Origin: Acanthornis magna
Lineage: Eukaryota > Chordata > Aves > Passeriformes > Acanthizidae
NCBI GenBank assembly: GCA_036785705.1
Contig: JAWUZG010000052.1
Span: forward strand, 2,170,001 to 2,234,000
Length of the DNA: 64,000 bases
Direction of reading: 5' to 3'
Of the stretch, positions 36,080-50,680 are shown piece by piece (the first letter of the stretch is position 1; every line of letters starts with the position of its first letter). Made by a program: the position numbers and the translations under genes. The notes under the pieces are model-generated. The model saw only the letters and a list, made by a program, of their open reading frames with translations. It had not been told where the DNA came from and searched no databases.

Positions 36080-37561
36080 ATTTCCATTAAAATTTCTTGT
36101 AATTTTAAATTTAACCTGAATTTTATATTTCAGACGTTCCTTCTTATTTCAGTACTATTCCCTACCATCTTTCTTTGTCACTTAAATCAGCAGCAGTCTT
36201 GTCTAAATTAATAGCAGTTGGGGATGAAAGTTCTGAAATGTGTCTGAGAAAAAAAAGAATAAAGAAAGGATTATACAAAACTGAAAATCATTATGAAACA
36301 TTATTAAGAAAACTATGAATCAGAATAGGTATCTTTATTTTAATCACAGACATTAAAAGATAATCAGATGGAAAGTCCAGCCTGTTCTTTAACTGGGCAG
36401 CTGCAGGTCTTTCGGTGGAAAAGGCTGGATCATACTTTTAATTCATAAAAATAGACCTGACTGTGTGGTTAAGATTTCAAATTGCCTTTTCTCTTCTGAT
36501 GTCAATGGAAGCCTTGGGGGAAAAAAATAATAAGAAAAGGTAAAATATGGCATTTTGCAGCTTTTCAATTGTTCAATTGATGTCAGTGCTGGGAAAGACC
36601 TTCATGGTTCTTCAGCCTGGTTGCTTGAAGAACACAGATTATGGAATGTCATGCACTAAACTGAGACCAGTGATTCCACAGTGTTTATCTGCTTTTATTC
36701 ATCGCTCTTTTCACGTCTTCTCTAATTCTCTCTTTCTTCCCTTCTGCTACCCCAGTGACTTCTCATTTCATCCACTTATTTCATTACTTCAGACAGATGC
36801 TACACTAAATAAAAATGATCAACATTTCAGAAATAAATGATAACATCTGAGTGTAAGTGCCAAACAGAATTAGCACACAAAGGAGAATACAGGGTCAAGG
36901 GGAAGAAGCACAGATAGTAGGGCCATAGCTCCTCGCTGCTGCTGGACCCAGGATGACAGCACTACAGTGACTACATTAATTTTCCTTAAATTCATCAGGA
37001 TTAAAATGCTTTCAATTTATTGATTTTTTAAAGTTATTTACTTTAACATGATGAAAGCTGTATACGTTACTCAGGCCACTGGAAAAGCCTATTTATGTTT
37101 AATGCCTGACCTTTCTGTTCTGCAACGTTGAATTAGAACAAGTGGAACTCATGTCCAGCTCACTTCAATCTGTGACAATGTTGATTAATTTACACACATC
37201 AAAATTGGCCAGGAATTAGATCTGTTTTTCCTAAAACATCATAAGTTCATCCAGTGATATCAATATCCCAAAACTCTAACACATTCATCAGCAAATAAAT
37301 TTCTCCTGGAGACACAATGCATTTTTTGCTATCTTTTCCTTCTCCTCCTCATTTTTTGGCTATTATATGTCCTATTATATGCACTGTAATAGGTGTACTA
37401 AAAATGTACTAATGACAAGAGAGTGTTGATTTCATCCTCTTGCTTGTCCAGAGTAGCAGAAATGTACTTGTGTGTCTGAGTCTTGTAAGAGAAGTGTAAT
37501 ACTCTTCTAAGAAAGAGATAGGTTGATACACAGGCAAATAAATCAATAAAAACTTTGATCA
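36080..37561. other. unique AT-rich DNA, no gene seen
   Basis: One 97-codon plus ORF (36547-36837) without motif. No repeat family was recognised. Confidence 0.5.
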
Positions 37562-37637
37562 AAATTTAAAAAAAAAAATCCCAAACCCAAAACCAAAAAA
37601 AATATCAACCCCCCCACAACCCCAAACCAAATCAACA
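37562..37637 (+). repeat. A/C-only low-complexity tract
   Basis: Runs of A alternate with runs of C, almost without G, as at 3131 and 52576. Confidence 0.85.
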
Positions 37638-40600
37638 GATCTATATTTTACCTCACTTTCACCTTCCCAAACTACTGAAAAAAATCCCCTGGTTATATCA
37701 GTTTTGTCTTTCTTAGCCAGGACAAACAGTTAAAGCAAGATAGGGATGATCAGATGCTTTAAAAACTTCAAATCACAGCTTGGAAGACTATTTTGTTTTG
37801 CAAGCTCTGTTTGGTGAAAATATCCAGGATATCCTTTCAAAGATTGCCATAAAAAAAAAAATGACAACACGCGAACCCACAAATCTCATGTAGACTACGA
37901 ATGCAGTGAGAAGTCTGCAATCTTCTGATACCAAAGCAAAGAACATAATTGTGAGAAAAGACTGTAATGAGACTGTGAACAAAGAACACTGTGTACAAAA
38001 GACACAGGCACAAATGGCTGAATAACAGGATCAGTGCAAACAACCTGGAAATGGATCCCTGTGTATTTGAGATGATCCCATGTGAGGAGAATAAAAGCCA
38101 CTGAGACAGAAAAGAAATAAAGACAAATAAGAACAAAATGAGATTTTTTTCCTTTTAATTGGATAAGTGTGTCCCAGGAAATACAGATGCATTCTCCAGG
38201 AGGAGGGGGAAATATAAAAGGGATGATTAAAAATGAGGGGGGAAAAAAAGGAAACACTGTGGCAGAAGAAATACAATGGTTACAAATCTTTATGATCCTT
38301 AAAACAGCCACCACCTCATGCAATATTTGTCTGTCCTTAGCATTAGAATGCTATTTAAACTAAAGCAATTTTATTGCCTGCTTTCAGAACAGAGGGCACT
38401 GTGGAAATACTTTTAGTGGTATATATAGCTGTCCAGAACCTAGAAATACTGAAGTGGGGGAAAAAAAAGAAAATAAGAAACCTCCCAATTTTTCTCTTCA
38501 AGACAGGTTTCCTGTTAGCATCTTCACTCTCATTCTATTTAATGCTGTCTGGAGCTTTCAAGTGTTGAGGAATCTTTCTGTAAGTTTTTTGGTTTGTGCT
38601 TTTTGTGTTGCTTTGTGTGATTGCATCTGAATAACCCTCTCAAAAGTCAATTTGTCTAAGTCTTCTCTGTTCACTCTCACAATGTGCCAAAGGATACTTC
38701 TTTTTAGCTATTTTCATTGTTATCTTGATAACATCCTGAACAGAGAATTAACCAGAAATGGAAATAATCAAAAATTGTGATGAAAACTCTGATATTTGGT
38801 GGAAAATATACTTAAAATCTGCAAAATCATTGGGATGGCAGTGAACCAAAGCACTTTTTACAAGTGATGTCAGCAGAAAGCCCATTAAGTTTCTGGACTT
38901 GCCACAGAGGCATGAATCATCATATGCTTGCTCTAGTTAGACAACATTAGGCCTACAAATGTGGCAAGGATTTGCTGGAGGACTTAGGATATAGCCTGAC
39001 ACTGAAAAACTACCTATAGTCTGAACACCAGGTATCTTCCAGGTTTTTATCTGTGCTGGCAAATTTACTCTGAACTATTTTTATGTTTCTGACTAATTTT
39101 AGCCTGTTTGAAAAATGACTGTGAAAAATCAAACAGTTTAACTGTTCAGTTGTTATACTCTTCTCTGACATGATTACCTTCCCACTAGAGTTTCCAGACA
39201 GTTCGGGAACTAGAACAGGCCAGGGACCATTCCCAAGAGGTAGTCTGAAAGCAGTTTTGGAATACAAAGACACATTTAATACGCTAGTATAGATGTAGTT
39301 TATTTGATCCTGGTCAAATCCCTTGTTCCTTCCATTTTCCTTCCTTCAAAATGTAAACACAGGATTCTTCCAACTCTCCAAAATATATCGAAGAGTCCCT
39401 AAACAGCTGGCTGATACATAGCTGTGAGAGTTGAAATGGGAAAATAAGGCTGATTTGTATCTGTTAAGCATGTGGCTTTTCAGATTAACTGCTTGAAAAT
39501 GCACATTTGAATGCAGGGAAGAGCTAAGCATTTCTGGAGTTTGCATCCTATTTCATGTTTGCCAGTCTTCTAACATCAACAAAGACACAGTGGCACCAAC
39601 ATTTCTCTCTGCATCAGCTATCTTCACTAACAGAGCTGTGAATCAAGAGCTGGGGAAGTCTGTGGACATTTTGGAAGGCACAGAGGAATTCCAAACTTTG
39701 CTATGAACGATAGAGAGCTATTGACACTTGGCTTGCTGCTGGCTTCTTTGAGGTTTGGGTGTCATGTTTTCCTAATGAGATTAAAAAGGACGGATTGTTT
39801 ATAAAATAAGACTGTCCCACACGACAGGCTCTCAACCAGCAGGGCGAAAGATAAACAGCCTGGGCTGAGTCTAGACAAAAGAATCCCCCAAAAGTGTGTT
39901 TCATTAAGGTCTGTTCCACGACTACCCAACACTGTCCTTGAATAAGCCACAGAAAAACCCAGAAAAAAAGAGCGAACCCAGAGATACTTCTGGGCATCCC
40001 TGGCACATGCAAGATTGACTATTTCTGCATATCTCTAGATTGACTTATATTGTCAATAATTAACATACCTATTTTAATAAATAAACAATTTCCCTTGCAC
40101 ACTCCAGCTTAGCCATTGCCTATCTGGATATAAACTTGTGGAAGAATGGCTGATGGTCACTTTGACGATCAGTTCTGATTCCAGGACTCCCCTGACCACT
40201 TCTGGTGTTACCTTAATGGATAGTGGCTAATAAAAGCACACTGTCACCTCTTAGCCCACTGAGCAAGAAGCAGTGTGTGGTGGTGCTGGCAGCCTTTCTC
40301 AAATTTATATTGTACACATTAAACACGCATCTGGGTTATTACAAGCTCCCTGCTCCCATCAGCAACAGTAATTGCAATCTATTTCTATAAAGTCCATTGA
40401 GTTGCTACATTTCAATAATGCCCCAGAAAGAAGGCTACTCCAACTACTGTATATATTTCTGTGGTTTATGAATCAACTTTATGATTTTAATTTTGGAACT
40501 GTTATTAAATAGACAGATTGCATTTAATAACAATTTTAGTATTGCCTGATGCTCTAACCATCAAGCAATAAAGCAAACTAAAATTAAAACAGGAATCCAC

Positions 40601-43600
40601 TGCTAGGAGGCAAACACATACAGAAGATGGTGTATTGTTGTTCTAACCTTCATAAAATATCAGCAGACACAGTATTTCTGTCATTGTGGTGCTTATTCCC
40701 ATGGTTACAAAAACAAACTGCGTGTACTGGGAGTCATTTTTCCAATTAAAAACAAAGCTCCCTTTCTGTGGCTCTGTCCTGTGCACAGGTTTATCATGAA
40801 GACTAGCTGCATGAATTTTGTACACTCAAGTCCATTCATGCCCAAAGTATCTGTTATTTCTATGTGTGGTTTTGCTCCCTCTTCAGCAGAAATGCAGAAT
40901 TTATAGTACCAGAATGAATTTCTGAGTTGTTGGTGCTGTACACAGGGATTATTTGTCAATCACAAAGGTTCTGAATTAGCTCTTCTGAATTGGCCATAAC
41001 TCAGCATTAAATGATATAGTGGAAAAAGTTTTTCAGGTAACATTTTATTGTAAAATGATACTTAATTGCTCCATCCTTATGCAAGCACTTATTTCCTAGT
41101 ACATTGGAAAGAAACCACTGATAATATTTATCTTTACATGGAAAAATATTTTATATTCCTCAAGAATCTTGGTTTACCTGGAATACATTAAGATTCATGG
41201 ACTTCTTGTATCAAAAATTTAAGATGAAAGATCTCATGGGAACAGACTCCCTCAAGATTACTGCTGTGCTGCTGTCAGGCCTAAAGTTAGAGTTAAGGGT
41301 TCCAGTTCATGTGATTTTATGCTGGTTTCACACCAGGGCTGAACTGGGCAATGATATGGTTTGGGAAAAAGTCAGTTTATAATCTCCCAAGCAGTATTAA
41401 AAAAATGTCTTGGGAGTTAACATGGGTAAGGACCAATTCCAAAAGTCAGCTTCTGTCTTAATGTCTTGTTTGGAGTGTGAAAACATTTCACAGTATGGAT
41501 AAAGGTCACTCTGTATGTATTGGTTACTCCACAGAGGATGGTCTTTAGAACATTTAAATAATTAAATTTAAACCCTTCAGAAAACATTCTTTTACATGGT
41601 ATTGTCCCATTAAAGCCTCACTCATTTCACTCATGGAAGCTGTAAAAAGGTCTATTTGTAATCACGAGGGAAAGAAGAAGAAATGAGTCTTGCTAAGTGC
41701 TGCATTATGCAGAGTCTACAAGGTGAGTTAAGAAATGCAGTTCTCTGTTGTTCCTTAATCCCTATAGAACCCTAATCATCATTGTCCTGTGAGCAGCTCT
41801 GTTAATCACCTAATGCACCACAGAAAGCCTCAAGATTAACTTCCTCTGTGTTCAGTGCTACACAGAGCTGCAGGAAATTAGAGCCTTCTAGATAGGGCAC
41901 TACCTGATAGCCATGACTGGGTGTCACTGCTGTGGAGGTGAGGAGACCTGATCTTCACACAATTTCAATCAGACCACTTCTTCAAGCCTCAAAAGGATTT
42001 AGGGTGAAAGGGAAATGTGCACATAAGTGATACAGCTAAAATTGATGAGAGGACCTCTTTTTGTAGTTGGAGAAAAGAATGGCAGAAAGGTGCAGCTGAA
42101 GTTAATCAGATTCTTTCCTCATTCGTAACCTTGATCCCCTGTTTTATTTAGGAAAGAGATGAGGCTTCATAGCTGCTGCCTCAATGGAGAGCTCCTAAAC
42201 CTGAGTTGAAATGTTAGGAATTCTTCATGCAAGAAAGAATTTCTTCTTTAGAACAAGACACTGATCTCCAGTGGTTTTGTACATGAATATATATTACTTT
42301 TAATTTCTCACTTTCTGTTTGCTTATAATAAAATTTCAATTAGAGAAAAAGGGAGAAAGCTTCTGTTTGCATTCATACTCAAGTCATTAGTGACAATGAG
42401 AAGGGGATGCAAGATAGTTTAATAGGGGTTTTAGCAAAATATTGTTTTCACTCAGTTTGCCTAAGAATGGCAATAATTCTCTAAGTAAATATGAATTCTT
42501 ATGTGTGAATTGTTTGTGTACAAATTTCTTTGTAAGTCAGGATTAAAATATGTAAATAATCTACATGTCAGTCTTCAAAGGAGAGTAACTTGCATTCAGA
42601 GAAACCCTTTATTCAGCTGGAAATTGAGATGACAAAATATAGCACAATAATAGGAATTTGCAGTGCTGCAGTTGTTTAAAATTGAAATGTAGAAATGTGC
42701 TTTTGAATTCTTGTGTTGCTCTGCTTCTTCCTGATAACAGCGTATTTTTCTTTTGTGTGGGAAAAGCTAAGGTGACTCTGGGTGTCCTGCTTGGCACCCC
42801 TCAGTTCAGGGGCTTGTGCCACTCTCAGGGCAAAGGTAATTACAGAAAGGAAGAGATGGATCCACTGAAATTAATGGAAGTTCTTTAAACTGACATCTGT
42901 GGGTGCTGGATCAAATCCTATTTTAGATGAGTGGCTGAGCCATTGCCAAGAAAATCCTGGAATCGATAGGTTGTGGTACAAAGCCAGCTTTGGCAGTGTT
43001 TTGAAGAGGTGCATTTTCTGGGGTCAGCAGGTCAGATCTCCCCATGCCAAATTCAGCAGCTGGCAGGATGAACTTGGTTGAGTGAACATAGAAGTGTCCA
43101 GCAGAATAGCATAGAGAAAATTAGATTTGTTGGAGATCCTTAAAAGCAAAGGTTTGTGTTTTTCATTCATGTTTTCCAGTACAGCCAATTGGACCCTTAC
43201 CAAAGAAAGTCCATTTAGAAGGAAAGGAAGGACTAAAATATATAATTATTTATTACTACAGCAAAACATCTCCAATCCAAATTGTGCAATAAAGATGTGT
43301 TAGGGAAGGGAAGAGAACAGAAGGGAAATTTTCAGTGCAGCTACTCCTGCAGTCCTAATTGTGCATTCTACTTCCCTGCCTGCCTTCATGGTGAAGCTCA
43401 TTTCCAATAGGAACTGCTCTGGAAGGACGTGATACAACAGGTCTCTGTCTGATAGCCATTATTTACCCAGGCTGTACTTCCAGAACCAACAAATACTTCC
43501 AGCTCCAGCACTGTAAATATGACAGTAATATGACTCTTACCCAACTGTGGGCAGTCAATAAGTGGTATAGAGAATATCCCTCCCTTTTTCAGCTACTTTC

Positions 43601-44447
43601 TGGCTGGATATGATACTGTGCATTAATCAGCTCAATCCACCACCAAGCACTTCTGTAAATACTTCAGAAAAAAATATGTGTTCTTCAATCAGTAAACGAC
43701 AGTGATAAGTTGGACCATGACTGCAAACAGAATTCTTTAAATTACAGACAAATCTCACTGCAGCATTGCAAAGGAAGATTGATGCACACATGTTCAGTGT
43801 TAAGTTAAATCAGCAGACTGAAAAGGAGTTCTCTAGTCATTGCAATAGGGTACCAGGAAAATGATGGTTTGGGTGGTTTGGCTGGTTTTGGAGATTCACC
43901 ATTATAAATATGCCTCTGCCTTTTAAAGGAGAGAAATCAGGCACAGTGTTGAATGGAGTCAAAGACTGACAGATGCTGACTGTAACCCTCAGACACTGAG
44001 CAATAAAAACCAAATAAGTTCATTGCTGGCACTGTGAAAATTAAGGTCTACCCAAGAGAAAGAAATCAAAGATGTTCAAATAATGTTGCCTAAAATCCAC
44101 CCATGAGCAGTTTGGCTGAGAAAAATTGTTGGGATAGCAAGTTATGACAGAAATGAGTCATATCTCTGTATCTTGCTGACAGAACCACACTGCATCAAAC
44201 AGCTTCACCAACTGAGATACTGATCAACAGGTGACTTCCCAACAGGTGAGGTACACAAACCCCTCCCAGTGCTAATCCCAAAAGATACCTAATGTCCTTG
44301 GGCGAGAAAAGACATTCACATGGCAGGTGCTTAATGTGTCATTCTTGTTTCACAGACAGATAAATATGGTGACATGGCTTCAGACTTAAAGCTCAAGCTA
44401 CAAATATACACCAGCCTTCCTGGACTATATGGAGAAAAAAGGAAGAA
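37638..44447. other. 6.8 kb unique DNA, no gene or transposon seen
   Basis: The longest ORFs (142 codons minus at 37895-38323; 103 codons minus at 39701) overlap others in different frames and are Phe/Ser/Leu-rich without domains. No CR1 or LTR landmark occurs here; this is the longest element-free stretch of the window together with 52.8-59.7 kb. Confidence 0.5.
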
Positions 44448-44557
44448 GGAAGGAAGGAAGGAAGGAAGGAAGGAAGGAAGGAAGGAAGGAAGGAAGGAAG
44501 GAAGGAAGGAAGGAAGGAAGGAAGGAAGGAAGGAAGGAAGGAAGGAAGGAAGGAAGG
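44448..44557 (+). repeat. (GGAA)n microsatellite, about 27 units
   Basis: An uninterrupted GGAA array of 110 bp. Open frames across it (Lys-Glu-Gly-Arg or Pro-Ser-Phe-Leu repeats) are by-products. Confidence 0.98.
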
Positions 44558-46587
44558 AGGGAAAACTATTTTCCATCAGATTTATGCAAAATTTGATTCA
44601 GGGATTGTATAAATGAAATGGACACATGGACACACTTTAGCACCTGAAATGGTAAAATTGATACATTTTTTAGGTGGATAGTTTGAGTGATGTTGATTTC
44701 AGAATGGAGACGTAAAACACTTGAGAGTTTCAAAGAACCCTGACAAAAAAAAGCCAATCATTTCCAGAAATCTAGATCTTTAAGTATTAAAATTCTATCA
44801 TTGTCTCTGCATAGCACTCAAAATGTAAAAAATGGATGCCCTGCAGGGCATGTAAAACTTTGTAGCTCCAGGGCTGCATCTCTTACACTGCTGGAGGAAA
44901 CAAAGTGAAAGAGTCAAAGAGAAGTTCTAAAGAAGTCAAAACACCCTGCAGGAAAAACCCAAACTACAAATCACTGAGGTGCAGACTATAAACAATGATA
45001 ACTACAGTGCACCAGAAAGACAGGCAGGAAAAACACCACAACAGCCATGACACCAGCTCGGAGAATCACTGGAGACCAACCTGAGAGGACAATACAAGCT
45101 GTGTTGCTCTCTTCCCACTCATAGCTAGGAGATTTGCACAGCTCTTTGGAGCAAATGGTGGATAAGACCTCTCCTCCTCTCCTCACATTCCTCTCCCATG
45201 CAAGATTTATTGGTGTAATACTGAAACAAAGTTTTATAACCAGATCATTGCACTCAGGATCTCCCTGGCTGCAAGAAGGGCTCCTCTCATTGAGGAAAGC
45301 TTGCTCTTTACTAAAATCAAGAAGGTTCTGTCATAGTCATGGAAATATTATATCTGCCTTCTTATTTGTCCAAATCTCTCCTCCTATTAAAAGCACCTAT
45401 TCAAAACACATTTCAACATTAAACAAAACTAAGTATCTTAAACTCAGGTTCATCCCTAGAACAGTGAACTTAAGGCTACAGGACCTCTGTGGAAAGCCTG
45501 GAAAAGGAAACCAGGCAATGTAAGAAGTATGCTAAAAACAAGACACTTCCTTTTCATCAGAGCACTGGAGCCGCAATAAGGGAATTCTGATCAATAAATG
45601 TCTGCAGCCCAAATGTTTGAAGGGAAGACAAAAGGAATTCTGTTGATATATTAACAAAGACTAACTGAAATCCAACTCATGATACTTCCTTTAGCAGGGC
45701 AATCCCAGGTGCTGTTTCCATCAAGGACCAAAGACCCATTTATCGTAAAGGAGATTTGGGGAAATAACTGCTAGGTGTTATCAACAGCTAGAAAGGGCAT
45801 ATAGACAGTGACTTTTCAAAAGCAGGATAGTTATCAGTGATCCGAGGCCTTTCAGCTGTATTTTCCACATCATTTGACAATGATCCCTCCTTCCTGCCTT
45901 GTTCCTCATAGTCTCCACATCTTTGGGTTTGAGTCTGAAGGGAGAAAATTTAGCCCTAACTATAGGGCAGAGAAGAGGATGAATGGAGATACTAGGGCAC
46001 ATAGAATGGGTGATTCTAGGATACCTATAGTGCACAAAACTGGTGTAGATTATGCAGATCAAAGTGAGAAATATCATCCTTTTGTTCTTTTCCCCCCACA
46101 CAGTGGAACTAAAAATGGAGAATATTTTCAGGAGCATGAGAACTACCATGAAACATTATCATTATTGTACAGACTGCTTCTCTGGAGACCTCTCCTGGAT
46201 CTCAGGGGTGGCTAGTCTGTGCACTTGTGCTGACACCTGGTGGCAAAAAACGAATTCAGAAGAAATTGAATAAAGATGGCAGACAATTTGTTTTCTCTGG
46301 ACTTATAAAGTTAACCAGTTTCCAGGCTAACTAAACACATCCATGCTGAAAATGATGTTGATCCAAATGCATTCTGCCATTGGCGTCCCTGAATCTTGTG
46401 TTGAGTTCTTTAAAAAGTCATTTGGTAGAACAAACAAATATTTTTTTGAGCTGAATCCTGAGAGTGTTGGTTATGTTTCTCATTTTCCCTCTTAACAAAT
46501 TACAAATGATTGTGATTGAGGTGCAATAAATCACAGCAGTACTGATCAACAGACTCAGTGTCACATTTTTCTGCTGCTGCTATGCTT
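44558..46587. other. unique DNA with long two-strand open frames, no recognised gene
   Basis: A 129-codon plus ORF lies at 45134-45520. At 45781-46212 both strands stay open (113 codons plus, 122 minus), with an AATAAA at 46269. No domain, signal peptide or family was recognised, and chance is the default reading. Confidence 0.4.
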
Positions 46588-46767
46588 AGAATCAAAGAAC
46601 CATAGAGAGGTTTGGGTTGAAAGAGATCTTAAAGATCATCTAGTTCCAACCCTCCCACCACGGGAAGGAATGCCACCCACTAGATCAGGTTGCTTAAAGC
46701 CCCTGTCTGACCTGACCTTGAACATTTGCAGGGATGGGGCATCTAAAAGTTCTCTGGCCTTAGCAGG
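46588..46767 (-). mobile_element. CR1 LINE 3' end, about 180 bp
   Basis: AGAATCAAAGAACCATAGAG then GTTTGGGTTGAAAGAGATC, ATCATCTAGTTCCAACCC, AGATCAGGTTGCTTAAAGCC and GAACATTTGCAGGGATGG follow reverse-complement CR1 order. Confidence 0.93.
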
Positions 46768-49700
46768 ACTTACTATGACACTTGCAGAACAATGTTGCTG
46801 GAATATTTTCATGATTTTCCAAGGGCTGGATCTCAAATCTTGGCTACAGATTACACATTACAATCTCTACCTTTTTGTCTTTCTATTAATTAAATTTAAA
46901 GCCAACTCAGGATATCAGGATTGTTTTCTTCTCATGGGAAAAGAAGCAAAGTCATACCTAGGAATATGCTAAGGATAGTCTAAGTTATATACTGGTTCTG
47001 AAGCTGGAACAAGCCCAGTCCTAAAATGCTTACAAAATTTCCAATGCTTTCAGAGATCTCACATGCCTACCACTGTTTCCTGGGAGGTTACTTCATTCTA
47101 AAATCTAATTCCATGTGTAAAAGAATAAAGGTTCCTGTCCATGAAATCCTGGAGCTGAGCCATAGACTGAGCAAAATTTACCATCTTTCCTCCTTTCAAA
47201 AGTGACAGATGTGTCCCATTCAGTAACTTCTGTCACCATCACAGAAGCCTCTAACTCTTGTTAAATAATTAACCTCAGCTTACACCCACAGTGGCTATTT
47301 AATTTAACATAGTGTAGCTAAGTACGAAAAATGAGATCTATCTCTTCTGTTTGGAAATAAAATCCAGCATAACTAACAATTTATTTGACTCTCATCAGAC
47401 CCATCAAAATTCGATGAAGGGCCTGAATTTGAACCACTCCCTAACAATGTTTGTTTCTGAGCTGAGATATATTTTAGTGTATGTGTGCAAGTTCTGTGCA
47501 GAAAGAATTATTTTCTGAACAAAGATTGTGGAATGGTTATTTACTTGACGTCTGAACAAGATAAGGTATTATTGCTGAACATGTAAATAAACTTTAGCAA
47601 ACTCTGTTCTAACCTAGGTGACAGCAGAACCCATTTGAAGCAACCGTATTTTCTGCTGTATAGATCATCCAAGTCTATAGAGAACTGTGTCTGTTAGGTA
47701 TTCTAATGAGTTGAAACTGTATTTGGTTAAATCTACTAATTCAGTACTTTTCCCAAGAAATCTATGCACGAAAAATGTTAAAGCAGACGAATAAACCACA
47801 CCTCTCATTGTAAACGAATGAACAGTCTCAAACTACCTTTTGACCAAGGAATCACAAAACAAAATATATTTTCTGACTGAAACCCTTATCGCAAAGACTC
47901 AGTGCAGCTATTTTCTTGTTTACTCTCTGTTTCCCCAGGGAAAATGAAGGATGATAAGCAGTGATGTGACCCAAATGACAAGAGAACTCAGCTAACAGAT
48001 TTACCTTGTTTTGCTTCTCCCCACCCCAACCCTTTTCAGGCTACCAGGGCATCAAGAAATAAAATATTTTTGGCCCCATATTAATATGCTGACATTAAAC
48101 ATAATAATTTTTGGTTCATGTAACTTTTTGCTTTTTGGATTTAACTACTTCTTAATAAAGACCAAGCAGAGAAAGTTATGATTACAAAAACATCTGATGA
48201 CTAAGAATTTGTTCATGTTTGGAGTTGTATGTGTAGGCAGATAGATACAGCGTCTTTCATGAAAACAATACAAGTGGAGAATCTAAATTCCACATATTTC
48301 AAGCCTCAATCACACACGAGCCTCTCCTACAGCCCTGTTGATAATCTTCATCAGCAACAGTTTTAGCAGTTCATAACTCTGCAGAGCCAGTGATCTGAGT
48401 CACTGCTCCATCTGCACCATCCTAGTGGAAATGTCAGTGGCAGCTGCTGCTGGTTAAACAGGATTTAAGATAAAGGCTGCAGAACAAGATATCAAAATAC
48501 TCAACTGAGATTTCAGTTGGCTCCTACTCTCCTTGGAGTATTATAGTTTGGAGTTAACCCAGGATAGAGTTTTATTTATGTCACCTGTAGGAAACACAAA
48601 GCTCCTGCCAGTCCTTGTACGATAAAATGCAGACGCTTGGAGACATTTGCATGCTGGTCTGCTCCCTGTATCAGTGCCTCAGTCATTGCCAATCAAACGT
48701 GACAAACATCTGCTGGGAATGATATAACCTATTGCAATACTTGAAAAGGGACTCCTAGGGAAAAGAGGTGGCTCCTTTTCAGACAGAAACACCACAGAGT
48801 GATAACACTGCCTTGTGAGCAAACTCGGGGGAGAACATAACCCCTAGGTTTACAGCACCGAATAGCACTCAGGAAATTCCCGCAACCTGTCAGACCAGTG
48901 GCAGCCATTAAACACCCCCTCCAAAATTCCTCTAACCAGGTTCAGATTCAGTGAGGGGTTTTGCTCTTGCTGAGAGAGAGAAGGATATTACTTTATTCTG
49001 GTTTTCCAGGTTTGAGTCAAGCTCATCTAGCCATAAATTTGACTTGAAATCCTTCAATACCTTCACTTAAACAAACATTGAATGAAAGGAAGAATAATAA
49101 ATTCTCAAAGAGTTATTTTTTGTATTTTCCAGAATGAAATATTTTTACTTTGTAGGGTGTTTGATTCGCAGTAGAATATAGGCACCTTTCACTGGAAAAG
49201 AGATGATGGTCATTATGCCTGTTCCTGTGAGTCCCATTGGAAAACCTACTCTCCTAACCACCATCTCTGTAGGGTTTTTTGCTGTGGTGGAATCCAGAAA
49301 TCCTACTCTTCCAGACATATCATACATGAGGGTACAAAATCCACTCTCTTCATTCTGATCCACTAAATATTAAACTAGCCTAGCTCTGTATACCCAGATT
49401 GTTTTAAAACTGTATTTGTTCAGTGATGCATAAATGGAGAAGACTGCTTCTTAGAAAGAGTTTAAGGAACTTTCCATAGCTGCCAGAAAAAAGAAAACGA
49501 TAAAATGTGATTAAAAAAATCACTCTTGTATGTTTTACAGCCAGCCGCACTCTGAACATACATACTCAGTGTCACATTAAAGTCTATGGGCAGAGTTACA
49601 TACCGCAATTAGATTATTTTAATTGGCTTTCCCATTGCTGGGAACAATGTTGGATCAGCTGGGTCTTTCACTTCACACATATGCCTAAAAAGATGAAAAT

Positions 49701-50544
49701 TTCTTTAAAGTCCAGAAGCTTTTTGTAAATCTACACAGATGGAGTAATTGTGTTGTTTTGGCTCTTTGAGCAAGGTATTGATACCTGGATGGGATAGTCC
49801 CTAAACATAGTCAGTGTGAATTAGCACAAGACTGGGAGATAAGAACCTGAAGAGCTTATTTAAAATCTTAGCAATATTTTTGCATCTGGAAAGTCATCTT
49901 CCTAGTTATAAAGGTGCTTCTTTCAGAAGTCTTAAGCATTTTTCTAGAAAGTATTTTAGATTCTGTTTTAATTTTAATGATTTGCCTTTCACCTTTCCAG
50001 AGCCTAAAGCCTCTACACCTTTTTTTGGGGGGTCTAAACCTGTCTCTTTAAATCTGTAGAGCTTTAGAACTATGGACATAATTCTTTTAAGAAATAGGAT
50101 TTTCAGAAAGTGTTATTAATGAGACACCTGTAGGAATTCATTATTTTTTCAGCTATAAATGAGTTCCTTGTGTTTCAGAGTGATAAGATGTATTTTCTTT
50201 GATATTCCCTTGGTATGACTCCATGTTTTTATCTACTGAAAGTGCTGCAAGCCTGAGCTCTCCAGAAAGACAGCTGAATATGTCAGGTTATTTATAGTAT
50301 GATGGAAGTAACAAGGATCTTTTCTCTATTAAATGTAAGTACTTTATTCCCCTCACTAATAAAAATTATACAAACACATCAAAGAGCAGAACACGGGCTT
50401 CAAACATTAGTATGATCTTATGCAAAGAGATTTTACCTGTAAAGAATCCCTAAAGTTTTACACAATCCCCATATCATTTATTCAATAGCCATTATTGATA
50501 GACAAGGCAGGAAATACAGGCAATATTAAATTACTCCTGCTAGG
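46768..50544. other. unique AT-rich DNA, no gene seen
   Basis: Only ORFs of 72-73 codons are present. A compact mixed-motif patch at 48590-48730 includes an octamer-like ATTTGCAT (48646) but no supporting evidence of function. Confidence 0.5.
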
Positions 50545-50680
50545 ATTTGACAAGGTTATTAGAGCTGTGAGCACTCAGCTCTAGTGGGAGGTGTCCCTTC
50601 TCATGGAGGGTTGGAAATAAATGGTCTTTAGGGTTCCTTCCAGCCCAAGCCCTTCTGTGGTTCTATGAGATTCTATGACT
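50545..50680 (+). mobile_element. CR1 LINE 3' end, about 135 bp
   Basis: CTCTAGTGGGAGGTGTCCC, GGAGGGTTGGAAATAAATGG and TTAGGGTTCCTTCCAGCCC are CR1 3' UTR landmarks. It ends in octamer-like GTTCTATGAGATTCTATGAC. Confidence 0.92.

Noticed and set aside
44331..44616. Pro-Ser-Phe-Leu and Lys-Glu-Gly-Arg repeat ORFs
   Set aside because: They are reading-frame by-products of the GGAA array.
46227..46247. GCCACCAGGTGTC on the minus strand, resembling a CTCF site
   Set aside because: The core matches only partly and lacks the usual GGGGGC stretch; a motif this short is expected by chance.
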